Assembly (NCBI RefSeq): GCF_963678635.1
Contig: NC_087063.1
Span: forward strand, 84,305,574-84,369,573
Reading direction: 5' to 3'
Source: Symsagittifera roscoffensis
Lineage: Eukaryota; Xenacoelomorpha; Acoela; Convolutidae
DNA length: 64,000 nt
This document shows, piece after piece, positions 21,467 to 31,006 of the stretch. How positions within the stretch are numbered: position 1 is the first letter of the stretch; each line of letters begins with the position of its first letter. The notes below the pieces were generated by a model. The model was not told the DNA's origin. It made no database searches and saw only the letters and a program-made list of their open reading frames with translations. Made by a program: the position numbers and the translations under genes.

Positions 21467-24400
21467 CTAGAAAACATGGGGACTACAGTAGAATCTTTCT
21501 AATTACAGAGAGAGAAAGAGCTTATTTATCCAAATAGTAATCATTAATACAACTCGAATTACCGAATAAGTTTCATTTCTAACTATTATCAAAAGTAATT
21601 TATGATTGGGAGGATGGAAAAAAAGCAATTCATTAGAGATAAGAAATAGTGATCAAACTATTTTTGCTTGGACCACTTTCTTCAATTCTACCCAATTAAC
21701 AAAAAATTCGGAGTAAAAAAAATTAACACAGAGGCAAAACTGAGCTTCGCACCGCTTGCAATACAAAAACGAATGACTATGATTAAAATCAAATGAAAAA
21801 AAAACTTTGAAAAAACTTAAAAACAAGCAGACAGACAACTATCTTAGCTAGCGGAAATCAGTTTGCAAAAAAAAAACAGGTCTCGACTAGAATCGGGTGT
21901 GGATGTTACAGCAACTTGGAAGAAAACTGAATCTTGAAAAAAAGGCTAAAAAAAATCGAGTTGGTGAAATTGCAACTAACCTAAAAGGCAAACTTCGATT
22001 AGGCCAGGTATTTAAAATGCTACTATGCTCAAAAATTGTCTGTTGCAATACTAAGGCCCATATGAATGAGTCTGTGAGATGAGTCCAATGATCAAAATTT
22101 TTATGGGAAAGTCTTGTACCCGATTGCAATACCCTTGCCTATCGCCAGGGTAAAAAAAAAGAAAAAATATGTTTTGCAAGTAGTTAAATATGCTCGGAAC
22201 ACTAAGCTAATTGCACAGCATCAGGCTACTCTTTTTTTAAAGATAAAAATATTGTTTTGTATTAATTTTAAAGAAATGATATCGCCAATGTTTCTTGAAA
22301 TTCTTGGCCGTCAGGTGTAACAATTTACCTGGAAAACATGGACGAGATTGAGCGTGACGAATCAGCAACTCTGTCACTGGGCAAAACAGTTTCATTAATC
22401 GACGACTTTAAGTGATTCTGGGAACAACTCTTTTCTCCCCGTTTAATTTTCGATGCAGACTTCGTAAGTCGCCTTTGGGTCGAACTCACTTCACCAGAAG
22501 CCTTTCTCGTCTTTTTCGATGCCGAGTTAGTTTGGGTGGAAGAAAAAACAAGAGCTGCCTGCTTCAACCCTTTCGGTCTTTTCTGGTCACTCAGCGACAA
22601 CTGGTTTCCTTTTCTTTTCGCCGATTTTCTTTTCGCTGTGGGCGTTTTCAATTTGCCTGAAAGTAGTCCATTTGCATGCGTTTCCGATATATCATTCGAA
22701 CCGCCAGGATACTTATTTAAATGTAGTTGGTCTTCCGTGTTTGATTTGGAAGTCGCGGGCTCTGATAGACACATTTTTTCACAACTAACCCGGTTTGAAC
22801 TTATTTGAGGTGATTGAAAATTCATAGTCGAGTCACGAGAAGATTCTGAGTCTTCGAACAGAAGTTTGAACAGATTTTCTAAATCATTTTGCCCTTGCTG
22901 TTCCAGAACACTACCCGCCAGACAACTGCCACCAGATTCATTTGAAACCAGTTCATTTTGGGCCTGATAAGTTGTCTGTGATATGTTGAAATCTTTCAAA
23001 AGGCTGCAATTTGATCTATTAATTGGCGTACATGACATAATGTTGCTATCTAATAAATAATCAGTGTCAAAATTACGCAAGTGTTTCAACTTTTTGAAAG
23101 ATGATTTCGAATTCAGTTTCTCTTCCGAAAACGATCGAATCATTTCGGGTGGTGACTCGGGAACTAAAATTTCCGATTCAGTTTCCTCTTCGAATCCCTT
23201 GGAAGTTAAATCAGCTCCACCGAACAGAAAGCTTTCAGAATCACATGGCTCATCAGTTTCGAAGTGAGGACTTTTGTGAGGAATTTCTTCACTGCTTAAA
23301 TTAACGCTTCCAAGCGTTGAAAGCGCCGCCATTTTTGTCTGATTATAATCATTTTCCTCCGATTTATTTTGATTATTAGCACGACTTAGTTTGCTCTTAC
23401 AAGTCGAATGTTTTAGTTTCTGTACTCGTTTACTATCTAGAAAAATATCGAGCGCAGACTTTTTCGGTTTCTTAATTTTGGTTTCTTTAACTTCATCTTT
23501 GCCTGTCTTTGTGAACTTGATTTGACTTCGGTCGTTTGAAATGTTGAAGAAGTTTGTTATGCTAGAATTAGCAGATGTCGCACATTCGGCCTTGGAAGCG
23601 TATGTTCCTAAATGAATGATGGGATCCGGGTATCTGTCTTCTTTAGAGGCCAGTTTAAATGGCAATGAGCCCAAAATGATTTTCATTACTTCTGTTTGCA
23701 TCGAGTTAGTGTCATAACTTGTGATTGGACACCGTTTACTAACCTGACCCCGGCCTTTGATAGAATAATTAACAGTTAATAACTTGAAGACTCTTTGATT
23801 TAAGTCCATATCTTCATTCAAACGTTCTTCCAATTCTGAACAAAGTTGAAGAGTCCAGTGGTTAACTTCTTTCGAGGTCCAAATTGACTCTTTTCCCAGA
23901 AAATTCTTTGAACATCCAATTGACTGAACAGTTGTTCGTGGTTTAACCGGTTCATAGTTGATACCTCTGCATATATTATGCAGAAAGAGACCATTCCTCT
24001 CTCCAAATTTGGAAGTCAAAACTGATTCGGAATACCTGAGTAAGTCCCCGACATTTGTGCATCCTAATTCTTCTTCCACTATATCTCCCAGTTTGCCTCC
24101 TAGATATCTCAACTTGTGCACTGGAAGTGTTGCGAAGAAAGACTCCACTGATACCTGAGGCAAGATAGTCTGTTTATTCGGTTTGTTGATTCCGCAGGCC
24201 AATTTGGCAAGGATTTTGTTATGTGCAATACCAGCCGAGCATCGAAACTCAGTACGTTCATAGACCGCGAGTCGTATTTCTTCAACAATTTGAGCTCCGA
24301 TTAGTAAACGAAGTTCGCAGTTCGACGAAATGTTGCGGGAGTTCACGAGTTCTAAAAACGGAATTAAATTCTTCTGTCGGTCATTTGAAATTTCACTTGG

Positions 24401-25900
24401 ATTTAAACCTTCTTCGTTTAGTGGATAAACTACACAAGTGTTTGGCAAAGTTTCAATGGGAACTTCGATCGGAGATTGCATTTCGGATATTCGCTTGTCT
24501 ACGAGAGAAGTCAAGTCTAGGAAGGCCTCATCAACTGATGCTCTTTCTACATGCTGACATTTGGCGGTCAGCACTTGGAACACTTCACTACTCGCCTGCA
24601 ACAAACAAAATGACTTTTTTTTCCATTTCTCGAATAACTCAACTTCAATCAAACTTCATGCATCCTTTTCCATTACTGTTTCACAAAATTTTTTTTTCAA
24701 AATTGATAAACTTCTAAATTATTTTAAGCTTTCAACGAAAAAAAAAGAGAAGACAAAGCAAGACCAGATGTTTACTTATTTATGTCCTTACTTATGTCAA
24801 AACGAGGTTCATTCAAACGTTTTATTCTGATGAAAAAACTATTCTTGTGAAAAAATAAACGAATTTTTGTACTGATTTAACAAATTTTGAAGTATCGCAA
24901 GGTCAGCAACAGCTGTCGTAACGCCAAGTTAAGTGAAAGGAAAGTGCACGAAGAACTAATCTGCAATCATGTCTTGTCTTCTCACCTGTCTGTATTTGGT
25001 GAGGTCTGCCTTGCCTCTGCTCTCTTTCACAAACACAGTCTGCAATTCACTACACACTCCCTTTGCATCATCCCCCATCATACCACGCTTCACTCCTAAC
25101 ACACACTCACGATTATCATCAGCAACAGCCTTCTAAACGAGTACTGGTCATCACCAAATTAAAGTAACCAATCTTTAGAAAACGGAGAGCAGTGGGTCAG
25201 CCTATTCTATACAATTCTTTACCGAGACAAACAAAGCGCTACCCCAGAAGAGAATGACGATCATAAGCTGAGTGGTAAAAATTTTGCATGCCCCAAGAAC
25301 GAAATTTTTTTTTAACAACTGCAGATAAATATGGACGAAAACATTCACATAATAGATGAGGTCGGAATAATGTGAGCTTATTTTACAGCAAACTCCTCAT
25401 CTTCTCTTTAAACTTGCTATGGCAAAATAGGATCATAAGCTTGTTTGCAATTTTGTCATGGTTTAGTCAATCTAATTTTATCGATTTTGTCAATCCATTT
25501 CTATTCTTAAGATGGTTACTTTTCAAGCGCTAAAAACTAGATCACGACGTATCATCACGTGAAAATCAACTCAATTGTATTAATTTTGCATAACAAAAGC
25601 ATGAGGAAGCTCATCAATTGAAATAACGCTGAGCTGTATGGAAGCTAATTGAGCCTTTGAAGCTTATCTACCTCTTGCGCGTGCCTCATAGTTGATGGCA
25701 ATCAGTCCCCCACCCCTGTAAGGTTTGTACTGGACGACGGCACAAGGCGTGCCCCGGAGGGAGGGGTTGTCTCTCTCCTCCACCTGCACGTAGAAACAGT
25801 CCATGTCCACCAGCGCCACCACCCGGTTCCAACACCCACTCCCTCCTCCCCCGCTGACTCGGGAAGACGATGACGACATGAGCTGGGCGTCCATCGTCAT
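21235..25900 (-). CDS. POLH: DNA polymerase eta (translesion Y-family polymerase), four exons
   Basis: Copies past UV photoproducts in the nucleus. Coding exons: 25900-25672, 25095-24986, 24595-22329, 21466-21235; all junctions are GT-AG and keep frame, giving 945 codons (human POLH is 713). The core starts RVVALVDMDCF after a Ser/Gly-rich extension of ~25 residues. Metal ligands are D32, D135 and E136 (human D13, D115, E116). Q57 and R80 match human Q38 and R61, which act in thymine-dimer bypass. A long, poorly conserved linker holds a PIP/RIR-like SSITNFF near residue 460 and Lys/Arg-rich NLS-like patches. A UBZ3 finger (C894, C897, H909, H913) closes the protein. Unlike vertebrate POLH, no C-terminal PIP box (QxxLxxFF) follows the UBZ. 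The start is the first ATG of exon 1; M3 or M8 are alternatives. Confidence 0.96.
21723..21905 (-). mobile_element. SINE copy in POLH intron 3
   Basis: Minus-strand relic sharing the family 3' end: a weak hairpin GCGAAG-CTCAG-TTTTGC followed by CTCTGTGT (21723-21750). It is about 90% alike over its first 50 bases to the copy at 51187. The degenerate head region ends near CCGATTCTAGTCGAG at about 21885-21900. Confidence 0.5.
22107..22155 (-). repeat. Short dispersed repeat, copy 1 (tRNA-like remnant?)
   Basis: GTACCCGATTGCAATAC followed by a short stretch and CAGGGTAAAA. Related copies lie at 53318-53372 and 53722-53765. On the minus strand it has weak A- and B-box-like spacing, so it may be a very decayed tRNA-derived head. 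Confidence 0.4.
22329..24595 (-). CDS. POLH: POLH exon 3 (palm/finger/little-finger remainder and linker)
   Basis: 2267-nt exon between acceptor TTTGTTGCAG (GCGAGT follows) and donor CCAG-GTAAAT. It encodes ERASVDEAFLDL with catalytic D135/E136, FRCSAGIAHNKILAKLA (helix-hairpin region of the palm/thumb), VQSIGCSKNF of the little finger, and the long linker. The first in-frame stop lies within the donor site, which explains why an unspliced reading ends at 22325. Confidence 0.95.
24986..25095 (-). CDS. POLH: POLH exon 2
   Basis: 110-nt exon, acceptor GTGTGTTAG, donor CAG-GTGAG. It encodes VKRGMMGDDAK through ESRGKADLTKYRQ, the finger-domain segment with Arg80. It joins exon 1 in phase 1 and exon 3 in phase 0 with no missing residues relative to the family. 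Confidence 0.94.
25672..25900 (-). CDS. POLH: POLH exon 1 (N-terminus, catalytic motif I)
   Basis: Starts at ATG 25900-25898 and ends at donor AGAG-GTAGAT. It encodes a Ser/Gly-rich leader, VALVDMDCFYVQVEERDNP (first metal-binding Asp) and CAVVQY, then GGGLIAINYEARARG. Exon 1 is visibly more GC-rich than its surroundings. Confidence 0.95.
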
Positions 25901-26305
25901 ATCAATGCATTCAAATCACATCACTATAAACTGAAGAAAAAAAGACACAGTGGTTCGGCTTTCAGACCCAACCTAATGTGGTTATTTTGGAGAAAATTTG
26001 AGAAGGACTACGAACAAATGAACAAGTGCACATGGAGAATTGCTTGCGATTGCACAATGAATGACTGTAGAAGTAAAACTTCACTATAGAACGAAAAACT
26101 GACAGGGGGAAACCCCTTGTGCAACGAGCACAAAAGCCCTACTACTACTACTACTACGCAAATTTCTTGATGTTTTATTCAAACTTCAGAAAGAACACCG
26201 AAACGTTTAAACTGTTCAGCAAGACCTTAATTGAACCGAAAGTAGAAAAAATTCATCTACAGTCCCATCAATAAAAACGAAGTTTTTTTTTTTACCAGAC
26301 CAGTT
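25901..26305. other. POLH upstream flank
   Basis: Presumed POLH promoter side, only ~400 bases before the broken RT element. I see no clear TATA box. A (CTA)n microsatellite-like run lies at about 26140-26156. Confidence 0.3.
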
Positions 26306-26672
26306 TTTTCAACAAGATTATTTGCACACTCTGGGAACAACGAAAACTCCAAACTTATTGCTGCCAAACTTGAAGGAGATATCAAGGGAGCTGTCAGGTT
26401 GGCAGCCAGCGACAATACTTTCTTGCCACCGACTCTTGAGAACAAAACATTGCTCGACGCGCCCTCCTGCACCCGCAGACAAAGCTACACCCCCATCTAA
26501 CGACCAGGCATTTCAGTAACGACTGTGTTCAACTTCAAGTTAGTCAGTCAGAAGTCAGGAGAGCGGTCATGTTTTTTAACGCAGGTAGTGCTGGTGGACC
26601 GACGGGCCTCAGACCACAACACGTGAAAGACGCACTTTCACCATCTGCTAACGAAGCTGGCAACAACCTGCT
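26306..26672 (+). pseudogene. Reverse transcriptase element, left half (interrupted by LINE)
   Basis: The plus strand encodes AAKLEGDIKGAVRLAASDN and, after a frameshift, GSAGGPTGLRPQHVKDAL. These blocks directly precede the RT core in a family of non-LTR-like reverse transcriptases that is common in invertebrate genomes. The frame changes at about 26450-26520 and contains a stop, so the copy is dead. It breaks off at 26672, where the LINE tail begins, and its continuation (LTDYTNLLLTGNIPAL) is found at 31069 onward. Confidence 0.75.
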
Positions 26673-26673
26673 C

Positions 26674-26694
26674 TTGTTGTTGTTGTTGTTGTTG
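26674..26694 (-). repeat. LINE 3' microsatellite tail, (AAC)n
   Basis: (TTG)n on plus, i.e. (CAA)n on the element's strand, immediately abutting the interrupted host sequence. Short simple-repeat tails are usual for the CR1/L2/RTE side of LINE diversity. Confidence 0.7.
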
Positions 26695-26740
26695 GGGATT
26701 CACAGCACTGCTGTTGGGAGTCTTGGTCCCGGCGTCTTCT

Positions 26741-29578
26741 CTAAAACAATGTCCACTTGTTTCTGCACGTGATACAATCACAGAATAATTGCCACGTGCA
26801 CGTTGTCATTTCTGAAAATCTCTCGTTTACAAATTTCCACATCGTGTTTAAAATTCTCGTCTTGAGGCCGATTCGTTTATCAAAATGAATATATGGTTCT
26901 AATCGATTTACAATCCTACTGGTTCTGAAAACAAATTCGTTTCTCGCTTTTTCCGTTCTCACTTTTCGCATCTCAAAAATTTCTATATTTCTAGCCCGTG
27001 TGGTTCGCCTGTTTAACACTATTTCATTTCGTTCATTAGAATCAAGACTGGCAAGAAGTAAGATGTTATTTAGCTGGATGAACATGGGCAGGGGTAAAAT
27101 GTTTAGCAAGCGTAGTTCGTTGATGTACACTCCCGTTTTATTTCCAGTGATCCACCGGATTGCTTTCTTTTGAAATCGCTCCAACTGCAATTGATCCCCC
27201 CTCGATATATGTGTACATGAGAGTCCGTATAATAACACTGGGAGTATTAGTGACTTATACAGGCCTAACTTTACAAACGTATTTATCTTTGCTGATAGGT
27301 TTCTTCTCAGGAGGTACAGTACTTGGTTTGCCTTCTTTAATCTTGTTTCAATGTGTACCTTCCAACTTAAATCGCCCGACACAAAAATTCCCAGATCTTT
27401 CACAACCTTCGATGTTCCAAGCACTACACCAAAAAGCATAGAGTTGGCGTCTCCGCCCCTAAAACTTACTTTTGCACATTTATCTAGTGCTAATTCCATT
27501 TTGTTTTCAGTTACCCACTGCTGAATTTTGTCCAGATCTTCTTGAATTTCAATTGATGTTTTTTTGATGGAAAGTAGTTTAAGATCATCCGCAAAAATAT
27601 ATGGTTCAGAGAATTTGAGTACTTCAGGTAGGTCGTTAATAAAAATGCAAAAGAGCAGTGGTCCTAAAAGTGATCCTTGGGGAACACCACTAGTGACTTC
27701 TAAAACTTTTGAGCTGATATTGTCTACTCGTACAAACTGTTTCCTGTTTTTCAAATAGTCATAGAGTACCTCTAACATGCAGCCTCCTATTCCTATAAGT
27801 GCAACTTTCTTGAGTAGATCAAAATGCGGAACTTTATCAAAGGCTTTTGCAAAGTCAGTGTAGACTGCTACAATTTCTGCGTTTGAGTCATTGTCAAGCG
27901 CTTCATATATTTCTTTCAGGAAGGAGAGCATGTTTGTCAAAACTGATCTACCTTTAGTAAAACCGTGTTGATGTTTCGTCAAATACCAGGCAAAGTAAGG
28001 GTACAGGTCTTTGTATATACATTTTTCAAGGACTTTGCTGTCAATATTTAATAGCGATACTGGTCGATAGTTGTTCACCAATTTTCGGTCACCTTTTTTG
28101 TGAACAGGAGTAACTGCAGCTGTTTTCCATGAGTCAGGTATTTTTCGTAGGCGTTTTACGTTTCTCAAAATTTTGTTCATCGGTTTGCATATATTGCGGT
28201 TCGTTTTCTGAAAAAAGCTAGGTGGCAACCCATTTGGGCCGCGTGACTTTGTTACGTCCAGAGTTGATAAAATCTCACTTACTGTCTTTTTCGATATATC
28301 AAAATTCGTTAACAAGGGATTTCCAAATTGAATATCTCTAATACTAAAACTTTCTTTAGGATTAAAAACTGAATGAAAGAAGTCGTTTAGCATGTTGACT
28401 TGTTCGTTTGGATTTGTGCTTTCAACTTCATCTTTTATGAGTAACTTAGGAAGACTTGTATGTTTATTCAAGTTCTTTAGGTGTTTAAAAATTACATTAG
28501 TGTTCCGTGTTCTAAACAATTCCTCTTGGTAGTTTTTCCTGTCCACTTCCGATGATTCAGTTACTAAATTTTCAAACAGTTTAACTTGTTGTCTTCTGTA
28601 GTTGGTCGGTTTGAGTATACATGATTGCCGTTTTGTTTGTAACTTTTTGATCAAATTTGAAGTGCTACTTGTTATCCAAGGTGGAAGTGATTGCCTATGT
28701 CTTGTTCTGAGAGGCACAAAACTCTTAATGATTTCATCCAAATATTGGGTGTACTCCTCATGCATTTTGTTAATGTTTGTGTGGCATACTGGTTCAAATG
28801 GGTTCTCGTTTATAAAATTGTTTATTCCTTCAAAATCGGCATTTCCAAAACTTCTAAAATTTTCCAAGTATGGTTTCGGCTCTGATACCGTGCATTCAAT
28901 AGACAACATTATGGCATTGTGATCTGAGCAGTCATAAATCTTGGAAACGTTAAAATCTTGTTCGGCACTTGTATAGCAATTCCGATAGAAGGCTACGTCT
29001 AGTATGTTCTTCACACATGTTGGGAAATCTATCGCCTGCCTAAAGAGTCCATTTTCAAAAATTTGCAGTATTTGGTTTTCTTCCTCGTCAGTACTGGTGA
29101 GGGTGTTCCAGTTTGTTTCTGGGAAATTTAAATCCCCACATAAGAGAAACGGTTTGTTTTTAGGAATGGCTTTGATCAGTTGTTCAAATTCATGCACTTT
29201 GTATCTGTAATTACTGTTTTTTGGCGGATTGTAGAATGAGCCAATTATCATTTCAGTTTGATGAAGTTTTATACTACATAGCACACATGAATCAGGAATG
29301 TCATGTTTGGTGGATAAGTCCTCGGTAATTAGACTATTCTTGACAGCTATTAGGCTGCCTCCGTGACAGTTTTTACCACTCACAATAGCTCTATCAGATC
29401 TATAGATGTTATATTCACTTAGAAAAAGCTCTGATGATTGAATATTCTCGTTAAGCCAAGTTTCGCTTAAGCATATGACATTAAAATTTCCAACTGCAAT
29501 TGCATTTGCTAGCTTAGTTCTTCTCTCTATGTTGATTAGGCTTCTAGTATTTAGTTGCAGAATGTTGAGGAATCCTAG
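26741..29578 (-). CDS. LINE ORF2: AP endonuclease plus reverse transcriptase
   Basis: 945 codons counted from the base after the ORF1 stop. Endonuclease motifs in order: FLNILQLNTRSL near the start, SETWLNENI, LLCGDLNFPETNW and SDHNAIML. RT motifs: PVHKKGDRKLVNNYRPVSLL, YTDFAKAFDKVPH (catalytic Asp), SGVPQGSLLGPLLF and IFADDLKLL (catalytic Asp pair). The protein would nick target DNA and prime reverse transcription. The frame is intact. No ATG occurs in it until TEMIIGS, well inside the endonuclease, yet the essential N-terminal endonuclease strand is encoded right after the ORF1 stop codon in the same frame. Expression by readthrough of that UGA is the simplest reading; reinitiation at a non-AUG codon is the alternative. 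Confidence 0.93.
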   Translation of the reverse strand, partial: LGFLNILQLNTRSLINIERRTKLANAIAVGNFNVICLSETWLNENIQSSELFLSEYNIYRSDRAIVSGKNCHGGSLIAVKNSLITEDLSTKHDIPDSCVLCSIKLHQTEMIIGSFYNPPKNSNYRYKVHEFEQLIKAIPKNKPFLLCGDLNFPETNWNTLTSTDEEENQILQIFENGLFRQAIDFPTCVKNILDVAFYRNCYTSAEQDFNVSKIYDCSDHNAIMLSIECTVSEPKPYLENFRSFGNADFEGINNFINENPFEPVCHTNINKMHEEYTQYLDEIIKSFVPLRTRHRQSLPPWITSSTSNLIKKLQTKRQSCILKPTNYRRQQVKLFENLVTESSEVDRKNYQEELFRTRNTNVIFKHLKNLNKHTSLPKLLIKDEVESTNPNEQVNMLNDFFHSVFNPKESFSIRDIQFGNPLLTNFDISKKTVSEILSTLDVTKSRGPNGLPPSFFQKTNRNICKPMNKILRNVKRLRKIPDSWKTAAVTPVHKKGDRKLVNNYRPVSLLNIDSKVLEKCIYKDLYPYFAWYLTKHQHGFTKGRSVLTNMLSFLKEIYEALDNDSNAEIVAVYTDFAKAFDKVPHFDLLKKVALIGIGGCMLEVLYDYLKNRKQFVRVDNISSKVLEVTSGVPQGSLLGPLLFCIFINDLPEVLKFSEPYIFADDLKLLSIKKTSIEIQEDLDKIQQWVTENKMELALDKCAKVSFRGGDANSMLFGVVLGTSKVVKDLGIFVSGDLSWKVHIETRLKKANQVLYLLRRNLSAKINTFVKLGLYKSLILPVLLYGLSCTHISRGDQLQLERFQKKAIRWITGNKTGVYINELRLLNILPLPMFIQLNNILLLASLDSNERNEIVLNRRTTRARNIEIFEMRKVRTEKARNEFVFRTSRIVNRLEPYIHFDKRIGLKTRILNTMWKFVNERFSEMTTCTWQLFCDCITCRNKWTLF

Positions 29579-29581
29579 TCA
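29573..29581 (-). promoter_or_regulatory. UGA-CUAG stop-codon readthrough site between ORF1 and ORF2
   Basis: On the element's strand the ORF1 terminus reads CAT TGA CTA GGA. UGA followed by CUAG is an experimentally known leaky context in animal mRNAs and some viruses. ORF2 continues in the same frame with no intervening stop. The sequence is seen directly; readthrough is inferred. Confidence 0.65.
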
Positions 29582-30475
29582 ATGCTGGGGTTCCTGAACT
29601 TCAGTGTCAATAGTTACTTTCACACCATCATTGAACAATTCTAGATTCCTTATTTTCAGCTTTTCGCGAGGAACGCCTTCATCTAGTAGTTGTCTTCGTT
29701 TCTTAAGGATTTCGTTCTCTTTAATTGCACTCTCTTTGGTCAATGCTGGTAGCAGGTAGACCTCTTTTTCGACCAATTGTTCTCGCTTTTCTCGGCTTTT
29801 TGCTAGTACTAGTCGTGCTTCATGTTCGCTAGGTACAGTTACCAGCAGTGTTCTTGGCTTCATTCGATTACGATCAAATTTTCCCAGTCGTTTTAGTTCT
29901 ATTATTTTCGGCTTCACTCCAATTATGTCTAGTATTTCGTTTACTTCGTCATTTGTTGGGACAAGGTTTTCTCCTTTTGTTTTCTCAGGGTCCTCTTTGA
30001 CCCCTTGTATCCTAAAACTTTGATTTATGTTGTGATCAGAGTTAGATCTGGCAGCATGTTGAGTGGTTTGAGCTTGATTTATACGGGTGGTGGTTTCAGC
30101 AGCTACAACGGCACTATAAGTTTTTTCCACTTTATCGCATGTCGTTTTCATTGCATTTCCAATTTTTTGATCTACTAAATCGGTAAGTCTTCTTTCCATG
30201 CTTTTAAGGCTTTCAGTTACATCAATGTTTGAGAGCTTCTCGTCTATGTTGGCCAGGGTTTTGCATCTTATAAAGTTGTCTCGTTCATTATTTTGCACAC
30301 AAGTATTACAAAGCAACATGACATTCGGCCCTAGTTCTTTTATTCCATTTATGGCCACTAGAGACAACCCAACACAAGTTGGTTCCAAATGCATTTGAGC
30401 GTTGCATGCGACACATGTGTATGTTTTCTCGTTGCTGGCAAAGCCTCTTTTACATGTTTTGCAGTTTTTGCCCAT
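29579..30475 (-). CDS. LINE ORF1: PHD-like zinc finger and coiled-coil RNA-binding protein
   Basis: 298 codons from ATG 30475. The N-terminus has CKTCKRGF, YTCVACNAQMH and LLCNTC, a PHD-type Cys/His pattern (C-x2-C, C-x2-C, H, C, C-x2-C). A heptad-like stretch (IDEKLSNIDVTESLKSMERRL) predicts a coiled coil. The C-terminal half (ELKRLGKFDRNRMKPRTLLV and a Lys/Arg-rich helix region) resembles the nucleic-acid-binding part of CR1/L2-type ORF1 proteins. Such proteins package the element's RNA. It ends with the UGA described above, directly in frame with ORF2, so it could be made both alone and as an ORF1-ORF2 fusion. Confidence 0.85.
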   Translation of the reverse strand: MGKNCKTCKRGFASNEKTYTCVACNAQMHLEPTCVGLSLVAINGIKELGPNVMLLCNTCVQNNERDNFIRCKTLANIDEKLSNIDVTESLKSMERRLTDLVDQKIGNAMKTTCDKVEKTYSAVVAAETTTRINQAQTTQHAARSNSDHNINQSFRIQGVKEDPEKTKGENLVPTNDEVNEILDIIGVKPKIIELKRLGKFDRNRMKPRTLLVTVPSEHEARLVLAKSREKREQLVEKEVYLLPALTKESAIKENEILKKRRQLLDEGVPREKLKIRNLELFNDGVKVTIDTEVQEPQH

Positions 30476-30508
30476 TTTTGCTTATACTATGGATAGAAAA
30501 ACAGTTAA

Positions 30509-30610
30509 GCCTGGTGGTTCCCGAAAATGGGAGGCCTGTGGCTCACTCAGGGGAAAAGAAGAAATAGACAAACCTGGTGGTTCCCGAAAAGGGGAGGCCT
30601 GCGGTTCACT
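30509..30610 (-). repeat. Two-copy tandem repeat in the LINE leader before ORF1
   Basis: Two ~39-base copies (30509-30547 and 30572-30610, 63-base offset) of CCTGGTGGTTCCCGAAAA followed by a GGGAGGCCTG..CACT segment. On the element strand each can pair TCCC with GGGA around an A/T loop. Position between the SGNH ORF and ORF1 suggests a 5' UTR or intercistronic regulatory repeat. Confidence 0.6.
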
Positions 30611-30623
30611 ATTTCTACTTACG

Positions 30624-31001
30624 TTAATAGGGGCACTGACAGTTTTTGAAACGACACTCGTAATATACCAGATGTCCTTCTGTATTGCAGATGTTCGAAT
30701 GTTTATCGTATAAGATTTTATTCTTGAGAATACTTTTAATGCCCTTCAGACCTTCTTCACTGAGGTGCACTTCGTCAGTTTTCAAATGATATGAGCTGTG
30801 GATTTTTTCACTCACTCCTCTAAACTTCCAAGTTCCTTTTATCTTTCTTAGGAATTCGTTTACCGCACCAATTCGGGCCCCAGGTAGGGACAAGATATTG
30901 AAATTTGGAAAATCAAGATGGCGTGCTTGAGAATCCGCAATCAGGAGATTTTTTGAAGATGATGTCTTGAGCAAGTGATATCTTCTGTCGGACAATTTCA
31001 T
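30624..31001 (-). CDS. LINE 5' ORF: shortened SGNH (GDSL-like) esterase domain
   Basis: 125 codons from an ATG at 31001, right at the element's 5' end. LLIADSQARHLDF and LSLPGARIGAVNEFL match the nucleophile-Ser block of SGNH hydrolases found in ORF1 of CR1-type elements. DEVHLSEEG matches the terminal Asp-x-x-His block. The central blocks with the oxyanion Asn are absent (a normal domain is about 180 residues), so an internal deletion has probably inactivated it. It is in a different frame from ORF1. The copy may also be 5'-truncated here. Confidence 0.6.
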   Translation of the reverse strand: MKLSDRRYHLLKTSSSKNLLIADSQARHLDFPNFNILSLPGARIGAVNEFLRKIKGTWKFRGVSEKIHSSYHLKTDEVHLSEEGLKGIKSILKNKILYDKHSNICNTEGHLVYYECRFKNCQCPY

Positions 31002-31006
31002 CGCGG

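Larger units (their letters stand above)
26673..31006 (-). mobile_element. CR1/L2/Jockey-group LINE inserted in an older RT element
   Basis: About 4.3-kb non-LTR retrotransposon on the minus strand. From its 5' end (31006) it carries an SGNH-like ORF, a 2x repeat leader, ORF1 with PHD-like finger and coiled coil, ORF2 with AP endonuclease and RT, a short 3' UTR and an (AAC)n tail. It is flanked by a possible imperfect target duplication, GGCAACAACCTGCT (26659-26672) and GGCAACCATTGCT (31007-31019). The two long ORFs are open, so the insertion looks recent, although the SGNH domain is internally shortened. Confidence 0.88.

Noticed and set aside
21286-21537. Plus-strand frame over the POLH last exon
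   Set aside because: Antisense shadow of the UBZ-coding exon.
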